Shown in pieces: positions 33,193 through 41,557 of a stretch of DNA of 64,000 nucleotides. The notes under the pieces are model-generated. The model worked only from the letters and a program-made list of their open reading frames with translations, made no database searches and had not been told where the DNA came from. The position numbers were made by a program, and so were the translations under genes. Source of the DNA: Symbiodinium sp. CCMP2592 (taxonomy: Eukaryota > Sar > Dinophyceae > Suessiales > Symbiodiniaceae); assembly GCA_905221615.1 (NCBI GenBank), contig CAJNDT010000581.1, positions 116,433-180,432 of the forward strand, written 5' to 3'. Position 1 is the first letter of the stretch. Each line of letters starts with the position of its first letter.

Positions 33193-35090
33193 GCAGTGAC
33201 TCGCTCCGTTGCCTCACTGCCACCCGCTGCAGCCTGATCATCAGCCGCGGTCGCTCCAGATTGTTCTGTCTCGGTAGAAGCAACCTGTTGGGTAGCGTTG
33301 CCCCCCTGAATCGTGAGGTCGGCGAACTCGACACTATCGCGAGCGACGCTGTCTCCCAGCAGCTTCAGAGTGCGAGGATCGATCGGGCTCGCCTCCATCC
33401 ATGGGTGCCAGGCCACGGCTTTGGTCCCATCGGTACTGAGGAATCGGTGTCCGTGGATGACGTAGTGCGGAGAGGTAGAGACCCCTTGTTCGCGGTCATC
33501 CAGAAGGCGGAAGGGCCTGAACGCGATCCCGCACAGCTCGAGGAATCGAGTTCCGACGCGGATCTGTTTCTGGGATCCCCCCAGCCTCTTCGTCGTGCGA
33601 CCGTGGCTGTTCACCACAGTCCGGGAGACACAGATCATCACTTGGAACCAGTATCCTCCGCCGAGGTATGTGCCAGACGCGTAGCTACTGGCAGCCTCGG
33701 AAGCGTGTCCAGTCACCCAGACGCAGGGTTCGTGACTTCCATGATCGTCCGTCACGTAATCCTCCCCGAACAGACCTCCGTGTGCAAGAATCGACCAGAG
33801 GTATCGGAGATTTGTTCCGCGAAGGAACGTTTCCTGAGGATCGTAAATGTCCGAATTCATCGCGGGGACATACACCCATCCATCAGTCGGGCGGATGGTA
33901 GTCTGCCCCGCACCGTCCTCATAGGTCATAGGGGCGCTGGCTCCCCAGTTGAGCGTATCATCGACGCTAACGCATCGCCCGGGGTAGGTCTCAGCCATCG
34001 CTTTCATGAACGAGACCCACCCGCGCATCAACGGGGTATTTTCATCGTCGTCTTCGTTGCGAAAGGCGGCCGCTTCCCCGATCCCGTTCGCATCCACGGC
34101 AGGAAGATCGTAGCCGTGTTCCTTGCGATCGTTATCGAGGTGAGTCGCTTGCTCTTTCAAAGAGTCCAGCGTGGGGAATCGGTTAAGAGCCTTGAGTGCC
34201 AGGAACGATCCAGGGATGAAAGAAAGTGTCGGCCTGAGCTGCAGAAATCCCTTGAAGAACTTCACAGCATCAACCTGGCTGACCGCATCCCTTGACAACT
34301 CAATGGGCGACAGCTTGGTGAGGTCGTTGTGTTTGATACTCGTATCGGTCCTCAACCATCGCTGTTCCGCAGTCGAACTGCTGTATCCCATGAGATTTCG
34401 GTTCCAGCTCGCAAGAGGCGACGGGATATAGCAGGTTCCCATGAGACGGAGCGTATCGTTGCTCAGCGTCTCTCGGGATCCCTTAAAGCTCTGCGCTTGG
34501 AAGTGCATACAGTGGCGAGCCAGCGCCATCGTAAGGTCCATTTTCTCGCGGACCCCTGCGGCGTCACCAGACAACGTCGCCACTCGGGAAAATGCAAGAG
34601 CGCACATCACCCTGTAACGGTCGATGAAGTCCATAATCTCTCGGGGGTACTGCTTCCTCTGCTTATCCGCGAGCGGATGAGTAGTGAGGAGGAAGGAGTC
34701 AACCAGCTGGTGCAGCTTTTGATCGTAACCAGGGTTGCATGTCAGCTGCTCGAGGCGTTGCCAGATTGAGGCCTGTGGGATCTCTTGGATCCCAATCTTC
34801 AGCATCATCGCCTTCATCCTCAATCCTATCGGAATATCCTCAGAGCGCTTTCCACCCCCGGTAGACTCATCTCTCGGAGTCTGAATCGGGACAGGGGCTT
34901 CATCGGTGCCCATGTCAGAATCAGCCTGCTCCGTGGGAATCGGCGGAGCAGGAGGCCTTCCCGTAGTCGGTGCAATCGGACCGCTCGGAAGGCCTTCCCC
35001 GCATGGCGAGGGAGACTTCGGCTGAGGTGATCGGGCAGCCGGTGTCTTGGCAACAGCCTTCTTCGGTGGCTGCTTGTTCTTTCCTCCCAT
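33132..35090 (-). CDS. Element 1 ORF2, 652 aa, possible ADP-ribosyl-transfer-like fold
   Basis: The N-terminal 90 residues are Pro/Lys-rich. Residues about 415-500 read FLRGTNLRYLWSILAHGGLF, later VWVTGHASEAASSYA and then YWFQVMICVS. This order, H/R-G-T, then an x-x-I-L-x-x-G-L helix, then a strand with Ala-rich helix, then a beta strand, resembles the core shared by Tpt1/KptA and PARP-type ADP-ribosyl transferases. The first His is Arg here. This is an inference from pattern only. Element 2 carries a much clearer Tpt1/KptA match downstream of its pol. Confidence 0.55.
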   Translation of the reverse strand: MGGKNKQPPKKAVAKTPAARSPQPKSPSPCGEGLPSGPIAPTTGRPPAPPIPTEQADSDMGTDEAPVPIQTPRDESTGGGKRSEDIPIGLRMKAMMLKIGIQEIPQASIWQRLEQLTCNPGYDQKLHQLVDSFLLTTHPLADKQRKQYPREIMDFIDRYRVMCALAFSRVATLSGDAAGVREKMDLTMALARHCMHFQAQSFKGSRETLSNDTLRLMGTCYIPSPLASWNRNLMGYSSSTAEQRWLRTDTSIKHNDLTKLSPIELSRDAVSQVDAVKFFKGFLQLRPTLSFIPGSFLALKALNRFPTLDSLKEQATHLDNDRKEHGYDLPAVDANGIGEAAAFRNEDDDENTPLMRGWVSFMKAMAETYPGRCVSVDDTLNWGASAPMTYEDGAGQTTIRPTDGWVYVPAMNSDIYDPQETFLRGTNLRYLWSILAHGGLFGEDYVTDDHGSHEPCVWVTGHASEAASSYASGTYLGGGYWFQVMICVSRTVVNSHGRTTKRLGGSQKQIRVGTRFLELCGIAFRPFRLLDDREQGVSTSPHYVIHGHRFLSTDGTKAVAWHPWMEASPIDPRTLKLLGDSVARDSVEFADLTIQGGNATQQVASTETEQSGATAADDQAAAGGSEATERVTACPLSSASTQSLDARLSRDQ

Positions 35091-35324
35091 CGTTCAGCAG
35101 CGGCGGCAGCGCGGAGAAGTTCGCAGCCCGTGGCAGCTACAACCTGTCCTAGCGGGGAGCGCAAGTGGGCTATAGACTGAGTCGTAGTAGAGGTGGTCTG
35201 TGATGGTCGGTCGATGAAGGTGATCTATGATCGTCGTCCCTAGAGCTCCTTACCAAGCTGTAGTCAAGTGTAAGTGTGCAAGTGTGTGTGTGTGTGTGTG
35301 TGAACATGGCCTTGGCGTCTTTGT
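35091..35324. other. spacer between Element 1 pol and ORF2, with (GT)n
   Basis: 234 bp without an ORF. It contains a GT dinucleotide run at about 35284-35302. It may hold a splice-acceptor or internal promoter for the downstream ORFs; nothing definite is visible. Confidence 0.5.
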
Positions 35325-37709
35325 TTAAGCAATCGGCAACGCGGATTGCTGTGAGCCAAAGATCGCAGAATTCATGAAATGTTCAAGCACAGTCCACAAT
35401 GCAAGTCGAAGCTCCTTCGGGTCGGCCCTTTTGGCCTTCTTGTGATTGCATGCAAATCGTGACATGAAGATGGGCCCAAACCGGGCAGGCATGAAAATCT
35501 CACACATCCATGCATGCTGGGAACATCGACCAGAGGAGCACGAACATAGTTTAACAGGACAAAGCTCGTGCGATTCAGACCATCGTCTTATGTACTCCCT
35601 ACCCCACAACGGGTTTCCCTTCGGTAGCACAAGGAACACAGGGATTCCGGATGAGCGGGCAGCGGAAGCATACCCAAGTAATTTCTTGGCTTCCCATCCT
35701 TTTTCCTTTAAGTCGCCCCTCATTTCTTTCCAACCCCTGTTCTTGAAACCAGCTTCTCTTTTGTTAGCGGTGCCAGCAATCGGAACAGTGACAATACATA
35801 CCGCAGGCGTAGGCGGAACCCTGATGTTCGAAATAGCAATCCCTTTTGCATTATCATCGAGACTGAGATTGATACTTCGAGCATGAGGGAACCGGATTAT
35901 GCCTTCGCCTCCGATATGAATACATTTTACTGCTGCTCCGAATTGGTGAGCATCATCGATTGAAATACCCCCCTGACGAGACATGTCGAGGATGAAATCG
36001 TTGAAGGGGCTGTGACCGGTTTCAAGATGTACCCCCCTGGTTGGACAGACAGAGGGGAGAGCAGGGAGAGCGGGAGCGGCAGACAGCATACCGGAAGAAA
36101 TAAGAGTACCCTTACGAAAATGACCAATAGACATAAGGTTGCGGCCCCACACCTTGGCATCAGTGCGGGCCTTTGTCAGAATATCACCAGCCTCGAATTG
36201 AGAAGGACACGTCACGAACAGAAAATCCCCAGCGTGATAGCGCTCGTTCAGCGCAGAGATATCGATACGCTGGGTACGAGACATGTGACGCATGTTCGGA
36301 TTGTGACCAGTGATAACGACGCGAATAGCGGCCTCGTTGTCTTCCATGACCCGCAATCGGAAACGGCGGCCCAACATATACTCCCACATAGACAGAGCAG
36401 GCAGGCCCAATTTATACACAGCGTGGTCAAGAGAGACAATTTCGGCCTCGGGGGTAGACTTCGACACAGAAGTTTGCTTCTTGGACAAAGCATTAAGAGG
36501 CATAAAGCTACGCGGCCCAAGAAGACACATAAAGACACCAGAGGTGCTCTTGGAATCAGTACGGTCACCCGCAAGATCGGCATCGCAGTAGAGCACAAGC
36601 TCCAGCATCTCGGGTGCATCACCAATCCACCCATACAAATTGAGATCGAGGGTAGAATTGATATAGCACACCAGTCGATGGAGTTTCTTATCACACAAGC
36701 CATCCCACTTGGTGATGAGACTGGCAAGTGCCTGCACAGGACGAATCAAATCGTACCGCCCCATGCGAGCACCATACAGGATTTTCATCAGAACGGCGGC
36801 TGCACAATCGCCGAGAACGCCTTTACCAGGAGGCACAGGCGTGTCAACGGGATGGCCCATCAGGCGGTTCACAGCAGGTCGATCCGGATTGGTATCGAAT
36901 TCCGGTCGCGATTCATCGAGGAACGGCGTGTCAGCCGACCGCAAGGTGGCTTTATACTTAGGACCACAGAGCTCAACATAGCGAGAAACACATTGTTCCA
37001 TGAACGATCGCATATCGTATGTGATCATTCGAATTTCTCGAGGACCAACAGAGCCCTGCGCGACACTGGTGTCTCGATCGCCAAATGTCAGCTCGGGAAA
37101 CGCCTTCTTGGGTTCCTCGAAGCGCGTCCAATAGGAGCGCGGATCAAAGGCACTAGGAACAACGTGGGAGAAGGTAACATGCTCGCATCCCAAGTAACGT
37201 TTGATGCTCGAGGGCGGCTCCAATTTAATCTTCGATGCCATGAGCTCCCACCCTTTGGCCAGATTGGCCTTTGGTCCACTGAGTTTAAAATCATCGACGT
37301 AGACCACGAGCATAAGATTAAGTTTGGGATGACGAAACACACTCTTCCAGTCGGGACATTGCTCGAACCCAACTGAACGAAGAGCCTTCTCACAGTGCTG
37401 TTCCCAGAAACCACCGGCATCCGGATGCCCATAAAGGGCCAACACAAGGCGTACGACCGGATCGTGATATTTGCCATGCCATTCGGGCAACCAACGATCC
37501 TTGGGCAAGCGGACCCACGTTGCCGGGCCACCAAGCTTAGCCTGGGTGTAGGCAGATTCGCCATCGGCAACCTGTATTTCATGACCAGGAAGAAGGCCGA
37601 AAGCATCGGCGGCCTTTCCAGCTTCCATGGTCGCGGGGCAAGAGGTGATCTCGGAGAAAATAGCCCAATTATTGCCCTCGTCTTTGACATGGCATCCTTC
37701 AAACACCAC
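35325..37709 (-). CDS. Element 1 Copia RT-RNase H polyprotein with extra C-terminal module (5'-truncated)
   Basis: The reading frame starts inside the RT domain (FKGRVVFEG) and is open to 37776. RT palm motifs LYGHPDAGGFWEQH and VVYVDDFKL (YVDD, about residue 134) are typical of Copia. RNase H follows, with LYCDADLAGD (about residue 375), SKSTPEAEIV (about 420) and the DILTK motif. After RNase H about 250 further residues form a module seen also at the end of the Element 2 polyprotein: a strand (IPVFLVLPKG), Cys-containing CSCSSGR, then F-x-C-x-H (SRFACNH) and a final helix. The integrase, protease and gag are absent, lost at the 37776 junction. Confidence 0.9.
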   Translation of the reverse strand: MVFEGCHVKDEGNNWAIFSEITSCPATMEAGKAADAFGLLPGHEIQVADGESAYTQAKLGGPATWVRLPKDRWLPEWHGKYHDPVVRLVLALYGHPDAGGFWEQHCEKALRSVGFEQCPDWKSVFRHPKLNLMLVVYVDDFKLSGPKANLAKGWELMASKIKLEPPSSIKRYLGCEHVTFSHVVPSAFDPRSYWTRFEEPKKAFPELTFGDRDTSVAQGSVGPREIRMITYDMRSFMEQCVSRYVELCGPKYKATLRSADTPFLDESRPEFDTNPDRPAVNRLMGHPVDTPVPPGKGVLGDCAAAVLMKILYGARMGRYDLIRPVQALASLITKWDGLCDKKLHRLVCYINSTLDLNLYGWIGDAPEMLELVLYCDADLAGDRTDSKSTSGVFMCLLGPRSFMPLNALSKKQTSVSKSTPEAEIVSLDHAVYKLGLPALSMWEYMLGRRFRLRVMEDNEAAIRVVITGHNPNMRHMSRTQRIDISALNERYHAGDFLFVTCPSQFEAGDILTKARTDAKVWGRNLMSIGHFRKGTLISSGMLSAAPALPALPSVCPTRGVHLETGHSPFNDFILDMSRQGGISIDDAHQFGAAVKCIHIGGEGIIRFPHARSINLSLDDNAKGIAISNIRVPPTPAVCIVTVPIAGTANKREAGFKNRGWKEMRGDLKEKGWEAKKLLGYASAARSSGIPVFLVLPKGNPLWGREYIRRWSESHELCPVKLCSCSSGRCSQHAWMCEIFMPARFGPIFMSRFACNHKKAKRADPKELRLALWTVLEHFMNSAIFGSQQSALPIA

Positions 37710-37776
37710 TCGACCCTTAAATTTGCGGTTAGGGTCGGACTCCGGAAGCTCGGAATTCTTCTCAACGCATATATCG

Positions 37777-37961
37777 GTACACTAGCTAGCGTATCCTCCC
37801 GCCACCTCCCACTACACCTCCGGGAGTACGTAGCAAGCCTAGCAAAAGCTAACCGGCTTCACGCAGTAGCACGGACAACACGAACTTCTCTCTTTTTAGC
37901 GTTGTGGCGAAGTCCCGCGTTAGCCCGGAGAAGAACTCTAGCCTTTGGCTAGCTAATCTCC
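37777..37961 (-). repeat. 185-bp direct repeat, distal copy (TAGC element 3' end)
   Basis: Identical by eye to 38206-38390 (offset 429). It begins GTACACTAGCTAGCGTATCC and ends GCTAATCTCC. Its left edge is the abrupt junction with the Element 1 RT reading frame. It contains nine TAGC words although it is non-coding. Confidence 0.9.
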
Positions 37962-38205
37962 AGGGTGGGTTGGGTGGGCACTCGAAATTTGCCCCCAATA
38001 GCTGGGGGCCTTTCAGCACAATGGCCACGGAGTAGCACTGCTTCACCGGCCATGTGCAGTCACTCTAGCAAACAGACAAGCTTCGTTCTGTTTAGCTTCA
38101 GAGGAAAACCCCTTCGAAGTTTTCTAGCGAAACACCTTCGATGTTTCCCCAAAGGGATACTAGCGCTAGCATACACGGTCGTACCTCGTCCCTCGGTACG
38201 AGTGC

Positions 38206-38390
38206 GTACACTAGCTAGCGTATCCTCCCGCCACCTCCCACTACACCTCCGGGAGTACGTAGCAAGCCTAGCAAAAGCTAACCGGCTTCACGCAGTAGCA
38301 CGGACAACACGAACTTCTCTCTTTTTAGCGTTGTGGCGAAGTCCCGCGTTAGCCCGGAGAAGAACTCTAGCCTTTGGCTAGCTAATCTCC
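38206..38390 (-). repeat. 185-bp direct repeat, proximal copy
   Basis: Second copy of the repeat, 16 bp downstream (in sense) of the RNase H stop. The 244 bp between the copies is unique in the window and is also TAGC-rich. This B-A-B layout is what the 3' end of a split-direct-repeat retroelement would look like. The matching A copy expected at the 5' end is not present, because that end is lost. Confidence 0.9.
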
Positions 38391-38406
38391 TTGCGCAGCC
38401 GTAGGG

Positions 38407-39351
38407 CTACCAGGGACCTAGCTTACGGGCCTTCTTAGCGAACCTCGGAGCCTTCGGCTCTCTGGTCCTTTTCCTCACTCCTAGCTCCTGGAAGTAGCTA
38501 GCCGAGTGTTCGAGGAGACGGCCCAGCACGCGCCACTCTAGCTTTTCCCCCTCCAGGTTCACCCTGAAGTCCGGGGAGAAACTAGCAAAGTTCTCGTTCG
38601 TGAGGTCGTCCGCTAGCTGGTTCAGATCCCTGCGGATCCACTGTAGCTGAAGCTCACAGTTCTTAGCGGAGAGTTCTTCCGCTAGCTCCATCAACACCAA
38701 GGTCGACGGGAACTTCGTCGTCATAGCCTTCTTCAGTAGCGCCTCGTTGGACTGGTTGTCGGTGTAGCCACGGATGGCCACCTTGGAGGTCTTCTTAGCG
38801 TCCCCTTCCGGGACCCATAGCCTCACCCCGACCAGAGTAGCCAGTAGCTCCAGCGCGGCTATGACCTTGTTCGGGTCCCCTTTAGCGAAGGCCCAGGGGG
38901 CCCATTCCTTCTTCACCTCTAGCGAGAACCAGGGACCGTGGCAGCCGTCCACTAGCTCGAGGAAGCCCCCAATCCAGGCACGTCCATTCTCGGCTTTAGC
39001 ATCGGTGTAAAAGGAGAGCGGTGCCGCACCGTCCAATAGCGAGGCCGGCTTCTGGAGACGGCCTCCTGCTTCCAGGCGGTGCGCTAGCCAACCACAGAGG
39101 ACGCGAATCATCGTGGGTAGCGTGAGGAGCCCCAGCTTCCCCTGGACAGCCGAGGACCAAGCGTGTAGCGGTCCCAGGAAGGGGCGCTCCCAGTCTAGCG
39201 CCATGGAAGCGAACCCCAGGCGCCCTAGCCCTTGTGCGAAGGGTCGGGCCTCACACTTCCCATCTCGGACTAGCTTCCGTAGCCATTCCACTAGCCAGTC
39301 GGTTCTCTTCTGAGACAGGCCTAGCCTCCAGGTGGAGTACTCCGTTTCCAT
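38407..39351 (-). CDS. RNase H domain of the TAGC element, 314 aa
   Basis: The RNase H-like fold shows SFYTDAKAENGRAWIGGF (first catalytic Asp), then AALELLATLVGVRLW (Glu helix), GYTDNQSNEALLKKAM (second Asp) and DLNQLADDLTNENF (last Asp). It follows the RT end region (YPFKWAKTRG just upstream in another frame). Between them a TAG stop sits where W is expected in the string V-E-W-L-G, so this part is separated from the RT by a stop as well as a frameshift. Leu codons after a G are written CTA, making GCTA, while other Leu codons are CTC or CTG. Confidence 0.8.
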   Translation of the reverse strand: METEYSTWRLGLSQKRTDWLVEWLRKLVRDGKCEARPFAQGLGRLGFASMALDWERPFLGPLHAWSSAVQGKLGLLTLPTMIRVLCGWLAHRLEAGGRLQKPASLLDGAAPLSFYTDAKAENGRAWIGGFLELVDGCHGPWFSLEVKKEWAPWAFAKGDPNKVIAALELLATLVGVRLWVPEGDAKKTSKVAIRGYTDNQSNEALLKKAMTTKFPSTLVLMELAEELSAKNCELQLQWIRRDLNQLADDLTNENFASFSPDFRVNLEGEKLEWRVLGRLLEHSASYFQELGVRKRTREPKAPRFAKKARKLGPW

Positions 39352-39412
39352 GCCTAGCTACTCCACCCGAAATACCCCCCTCGTCTTGGCCCACTTGAAG
39401 GGGTACCCAAGA

Positions 39413-40228
39413 CTAGAGGGAGAGATAGCTTAGCGGGATCCCCATGCATCCTCTAGCCCCCCGGCCCAAGGACTCGAGGTCATCGGCATAGAGAAGCATG
39501 TCTAGCGGGAACGATGGCCCTAGCAGGTGGTACGTGAGTCGAAGCCCACACGCCGCTATGCAGCTCGCACATGATAGCCCGAAGGTCCCCACCAGATTAA
39601 CGTAAACCGTCTGGCTGTCGGGGTCCCCCGGTGTAGCTTCCTCGGTGTCGATCTGGCACCCTAGGTAGCCATGCTCTCCTTCGGCATGCTTGTAGCGTCG
39701 GTGGGCTTTAGCGATGTCACCCACCACGGAGAAAGCCACCTCGTTAGCGTCGATGTGCTCCCGAAGTAGCTGCTTCTTCTCCCTAGCTCCTGGGGCCCGG
39801 ATCTTGTCCCTGCACTTGATGCGGTGGTTGACCCGGACCCCGTGGGTAGCGTCGTGGATCATCCTCTTCTTTCCACTAGCTTCGTCCTCAACGATGACAG
39901 CTAGCGCGGCGATGGCTCGATGCTCGCCATAGCGGGCTTTGAACTCGCCTAGCGTCATCTTGACCATGAGGCCCTCCGCCACGTCCTCTTCGAACTTCTC
40001 CCTAGCGAACTCCGGTACTCCTCCACCGAGGAGTAGTTCGGGACCCAGGCTAGCGCCGCCTCCCAAGGGGCGTTCTCCAAGGGCCACTTTAGCTGTTCCT
40101 CGAAGACGTGGGGAGTGCGTGGTAGCGGGTCTCTCACCCCCACCGGTAGCCCCTCCTCGGCCTGGAGGAGGAAGTCCCTGTCGGGATCGCCGGCCGCGGT
40201 CAGTAGCGCCCGGATGAGGCGGGGCCAC
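39413..40228 (-). CDS. reverse transcriptase of the TAGC element
   Basis: The RT fingers and palm show KRMIHDATHGVRVNHRIKCRD, VVGDIAKAHRRY (first Asp), VNLVGTFGLSCAS and LLYADDLESLG (YADD, about 39480-39500). This is the DIRS-like/unclassified RT type common in dinoflagellates and not Copia or Gypsy. The true N-terminal part (DPLPRTPHVFEEQ..NYSS) lies in another frame at 39990-40140, so a frameshift at about 40010 splits the gene. The first about 60 residues of the listed frame are therefore probably not native. Confidence 0.8.
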   Translation of the reverse strand: MAPPHPGATDRGRRSRQGLPPPGRGGATGGGERPATTHSPRLRGTAKVALGERPLGGGASLGPELLLGGGVPEFAREKFEEDVAEGLMVKMTLGEFKARYGEHRAIAALAVIVEDEASGKKRMIHDATHGVRVNHRIKCRDKIRAPGAREKKQLLREHIDANEVAFSVVGDIAKAHRRYKHAEGEHGYLGCQIDTEEATPGDPDSQTVYVNLVGTFGLSCASCIAACGLRLTYHLLGPSFPLDMLLYADDLESLGRGARGCMGIPLSYLSL

Positions 40229-40230
40229 CT

Positions 40231-40623
40231 TTAGCAGCTCGGGTCTCCCAGGTCATTAGCTTCCAACCACTCTTTCCAGATCAAGCGTAGCTGCTCCTGG
40301 AGATCTTCGGAGCTAGCTAGGGCACAGCCCTTGGCCCCCCCGGCAGCCATGCGGAAGGCTTCCTTCTCTAGCTCCGCTTCCGAACCTACCTTAGCGAGGA
40401 TCACCTCCATCATCTTCTCCCGTAGCCAGTCCCAGTTGGGACCCTCGGCGTAGCTGCGGGTAGCGTGGGGCCAGCGCCCTGGGGAGCAGAGGCCCCCACC
40501 ATCGTGGTAGCTCTTGTTGCCACCTAGCTGCTGGCAGGTCCTTGGTGGTCCTGAACCCCCTAGCACTCGCGGACCCTCCGGCCGGGAAGGTCTCGGGGAG
40601 CGGGCACTCCGGCCTAGCGCCAC
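40231..40623 (-). CDS. linker region between MTase-like and RT domains
   Basis: The C-terminal half is a charged helical segment (NWDWLREKMMEVILAK, then LQEQLRLIWKEWLEAND) ending in a stop just before the RT frame. It probably belongs to one polyprotein running MTase-linker-RT-RNase H, now broken. The N-terminal half, up to about 40450, is likely out-of-frame reading. Confidence 0.5.
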   Translation of the reverse strand: MALGRSARSPRPSRPEGPRVLGGSGPPRTCQQLGGNKSYHDGGGLCSPGRWPHATRSYAEGPNWDWLREKMMEVILAKVGSEAELEKEAFRMAAGGAKGCALASSEDLQEQLRLIWKEWLEANDLGDPSC

Positions 40624-40972
40624 CCCCCTCCCCCTGGGCAGCGGTAGCAGGGTGCTGGCAGGAGTCCAGAATCAGGGTAGCCAGCCACTGGCACATTCTA
40701 GCGGGCCACTTCTCGGAACCTGAGGTCTTGAAGGGGCCCTTAGCGGGGCGCTTGAACATGCGGCCCAGAGTAGCAGCAGAAGGCAGCGGTCCTGTGTAGC
40801 AGCCCTTTTTGTCATAGCACGGCACGCCTTCGTGAACAAAGTGTGGCATAGCAGAAGAGCACTTGAGCAGCAGCCGTGTCGGCTTAGCGTATGGCGTACC
40901 AAAACTAGGCTGGTGGAAGCCACGGTCCGTAGCCCCTTTTCCAGAAGGTCGGCTAGCGGCGGCCACTGCCAC
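40391..40972 (-). CDS. C-terminal part of the methyltransferase-like domain, shifted frame
   Basis: Continues the MTase after the frameshift near 40935: QPSFGTPYAKPTRLLLKCS, a Cys/Gly loop, then helix KWPARMCQWLATLILDSC near 40670-40700. The remaining residues to 40391 are Pro/Gly-rich and overlap the linker frame, so the genuine part probably ends near 40620. Confidence 0.6.
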   Translation of the reverse strand: MAVAAASRPSGKGATDRGFHQPSFGTPYAKPTRLLLKCSSAMPHFVHEGVPCYDKKGCYTGPLPSAATLGRMFKRPAKGPFKTSGSEKWPARMCQWLATLILDSCQHPATAAQGEGGGARPECPLPETFPAGGSASARGFRTTKDLPAARWQQELPRWWGPLLPRALAPRYPQLRRGSQLGLATGEDDGGDPR

Positions 40973-41514
40973 ATGGAGGCCGGCCGTGTCCCTCGATGCG
41001 GGCCCTTAGCGAGGGCCCCGAGGTCCTCGGGCTGCTCCATGGCGAGGAAAGTAGCTGCACCGTCGGCCACGAGGTTAGCGACCTCAAAGCTGAAATCAGC
41101 AAAAATGCCCAGGATAGCGCGGTCTCGCTCTGCAGGTGTTAGCGTCTCCAGACCTCGGGGAAACTCGTAGCTGCGCACAGGGCGGGGCCCTTGAAAGTTA
41201 GCCCAAGGCGCTCTGGAGAAGCTAGCGCACGGCGGGGAGAGCACCACCGCATCGAACTCCTTGCTAGCGATCCGGTCCAGGTAGCTTTGCCGAATCTTGG
41301 GTTGACTGAGGTCGTATTTAGCGTGCCGTAGCAGGTCGACACACTCGACCCGCACGTCTTTTCCGAACTCTGCTGCTAGCTGGTGCAAACACTGCGCCAC
41401 ATCTAGCCGGCGCGAGGTACCCGAGAAGAGGTAGAGCACCCGTAGCGGCTTTGTGTGCGTAGCGGCCGGCTTTGCTGGCGTAGCAGCCAGTGGGTCTGGC
41501 GTAGCATCCCCCAC
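40672..41514 (-). CDS. C5 DNA-methyltransferase-like domain carried by the TAGC element
   Basis: Motif I-like VLYLFSGTSRRLDVAQ, acidic strand VRVECVDLL, catalytic-loop-like VVLSPPCASFSRA (the Pro-Cys dipeptide of C5-MTases) and MEQPEDLG at the position of the ENV motif. The frame then shifts (-1, at an AAAAGGGG run near 40935) into the frame open at 40391-40972. There the next motif FHQPSFGTPYAKPTRLLL, equivalent to Q-x-x-Y/F-G-x-P, continues. Cytosine methyltransferases carried by retrotransposons are already reported in Symbiodinium, so the presence of the domain is not new in itself. Whether it modifies DNA is not shown. With the frameshift this copy would be inactive unless slippage occurs. 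Confidence 0.75.
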   Translation of the reverse strand: MGDATPDPLAATPAKPAATHTKPLRVLYLFSGTSRRLDVAQCLHQLAAEFGKDVRVECVDLLRHAKYDLSQPKIRQSYLDRIASKEFDAVVLSPPCASFSRAPWANFQGPRPVRSYEFPRGLETLTPAERDRAILGIFADFSFEVANLVADGAATFLAMEQPEDLGALAKGPHRGTRPASMWQWPPLADLLEKGLRTVASTSLVLVRHTLSRHGCCSSALLLCHTLFTKACRAMTKRAATQDRCLLLLLWAACSSAPLRAPSRPQVPRSGPLECASGWLP

Positions 41515-41557
41515 CGGGGGGGGTCACAGGCACTGAGGGCGCAGCCGCCGTAGCGGG

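Larger units (their letters stand above)
26055..37776 (-). mobile_element. Element 1: giant Copia-like retroelement, 5'-truncated
   Basis: On the minus strand, a Copia-type RT/RNase H polyprotein is followed by three long ORFs of 652, 1124 and 1271 aa. No introns or unrelated sequence intervene. The 5' part (gag, protease, integrase and the N-terminus of RT) is missing. The RT frame is open up to 37776, where the sequence changes abruptly into the repeat of the TAGC-rich element. All four ORFs share an excess of the word ATCG/AATCGG on the plus strand, which supports their belonging to one unit. Intact long ORFs suggest a recent copy. LTRs were not identified. Confidence 0.75.

Noticed and set aside
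33165..34295. 376-aa plus-strand ORF
   Set aside because: Antisense shadow of the 652-aa ORF; Arg/Ser-rich with no domain.
36012..37376. 454-aa plus-strand ORF
   Set aside because: Entirely antisense to the Copia RT/RNase H frame, which has clear motifs.
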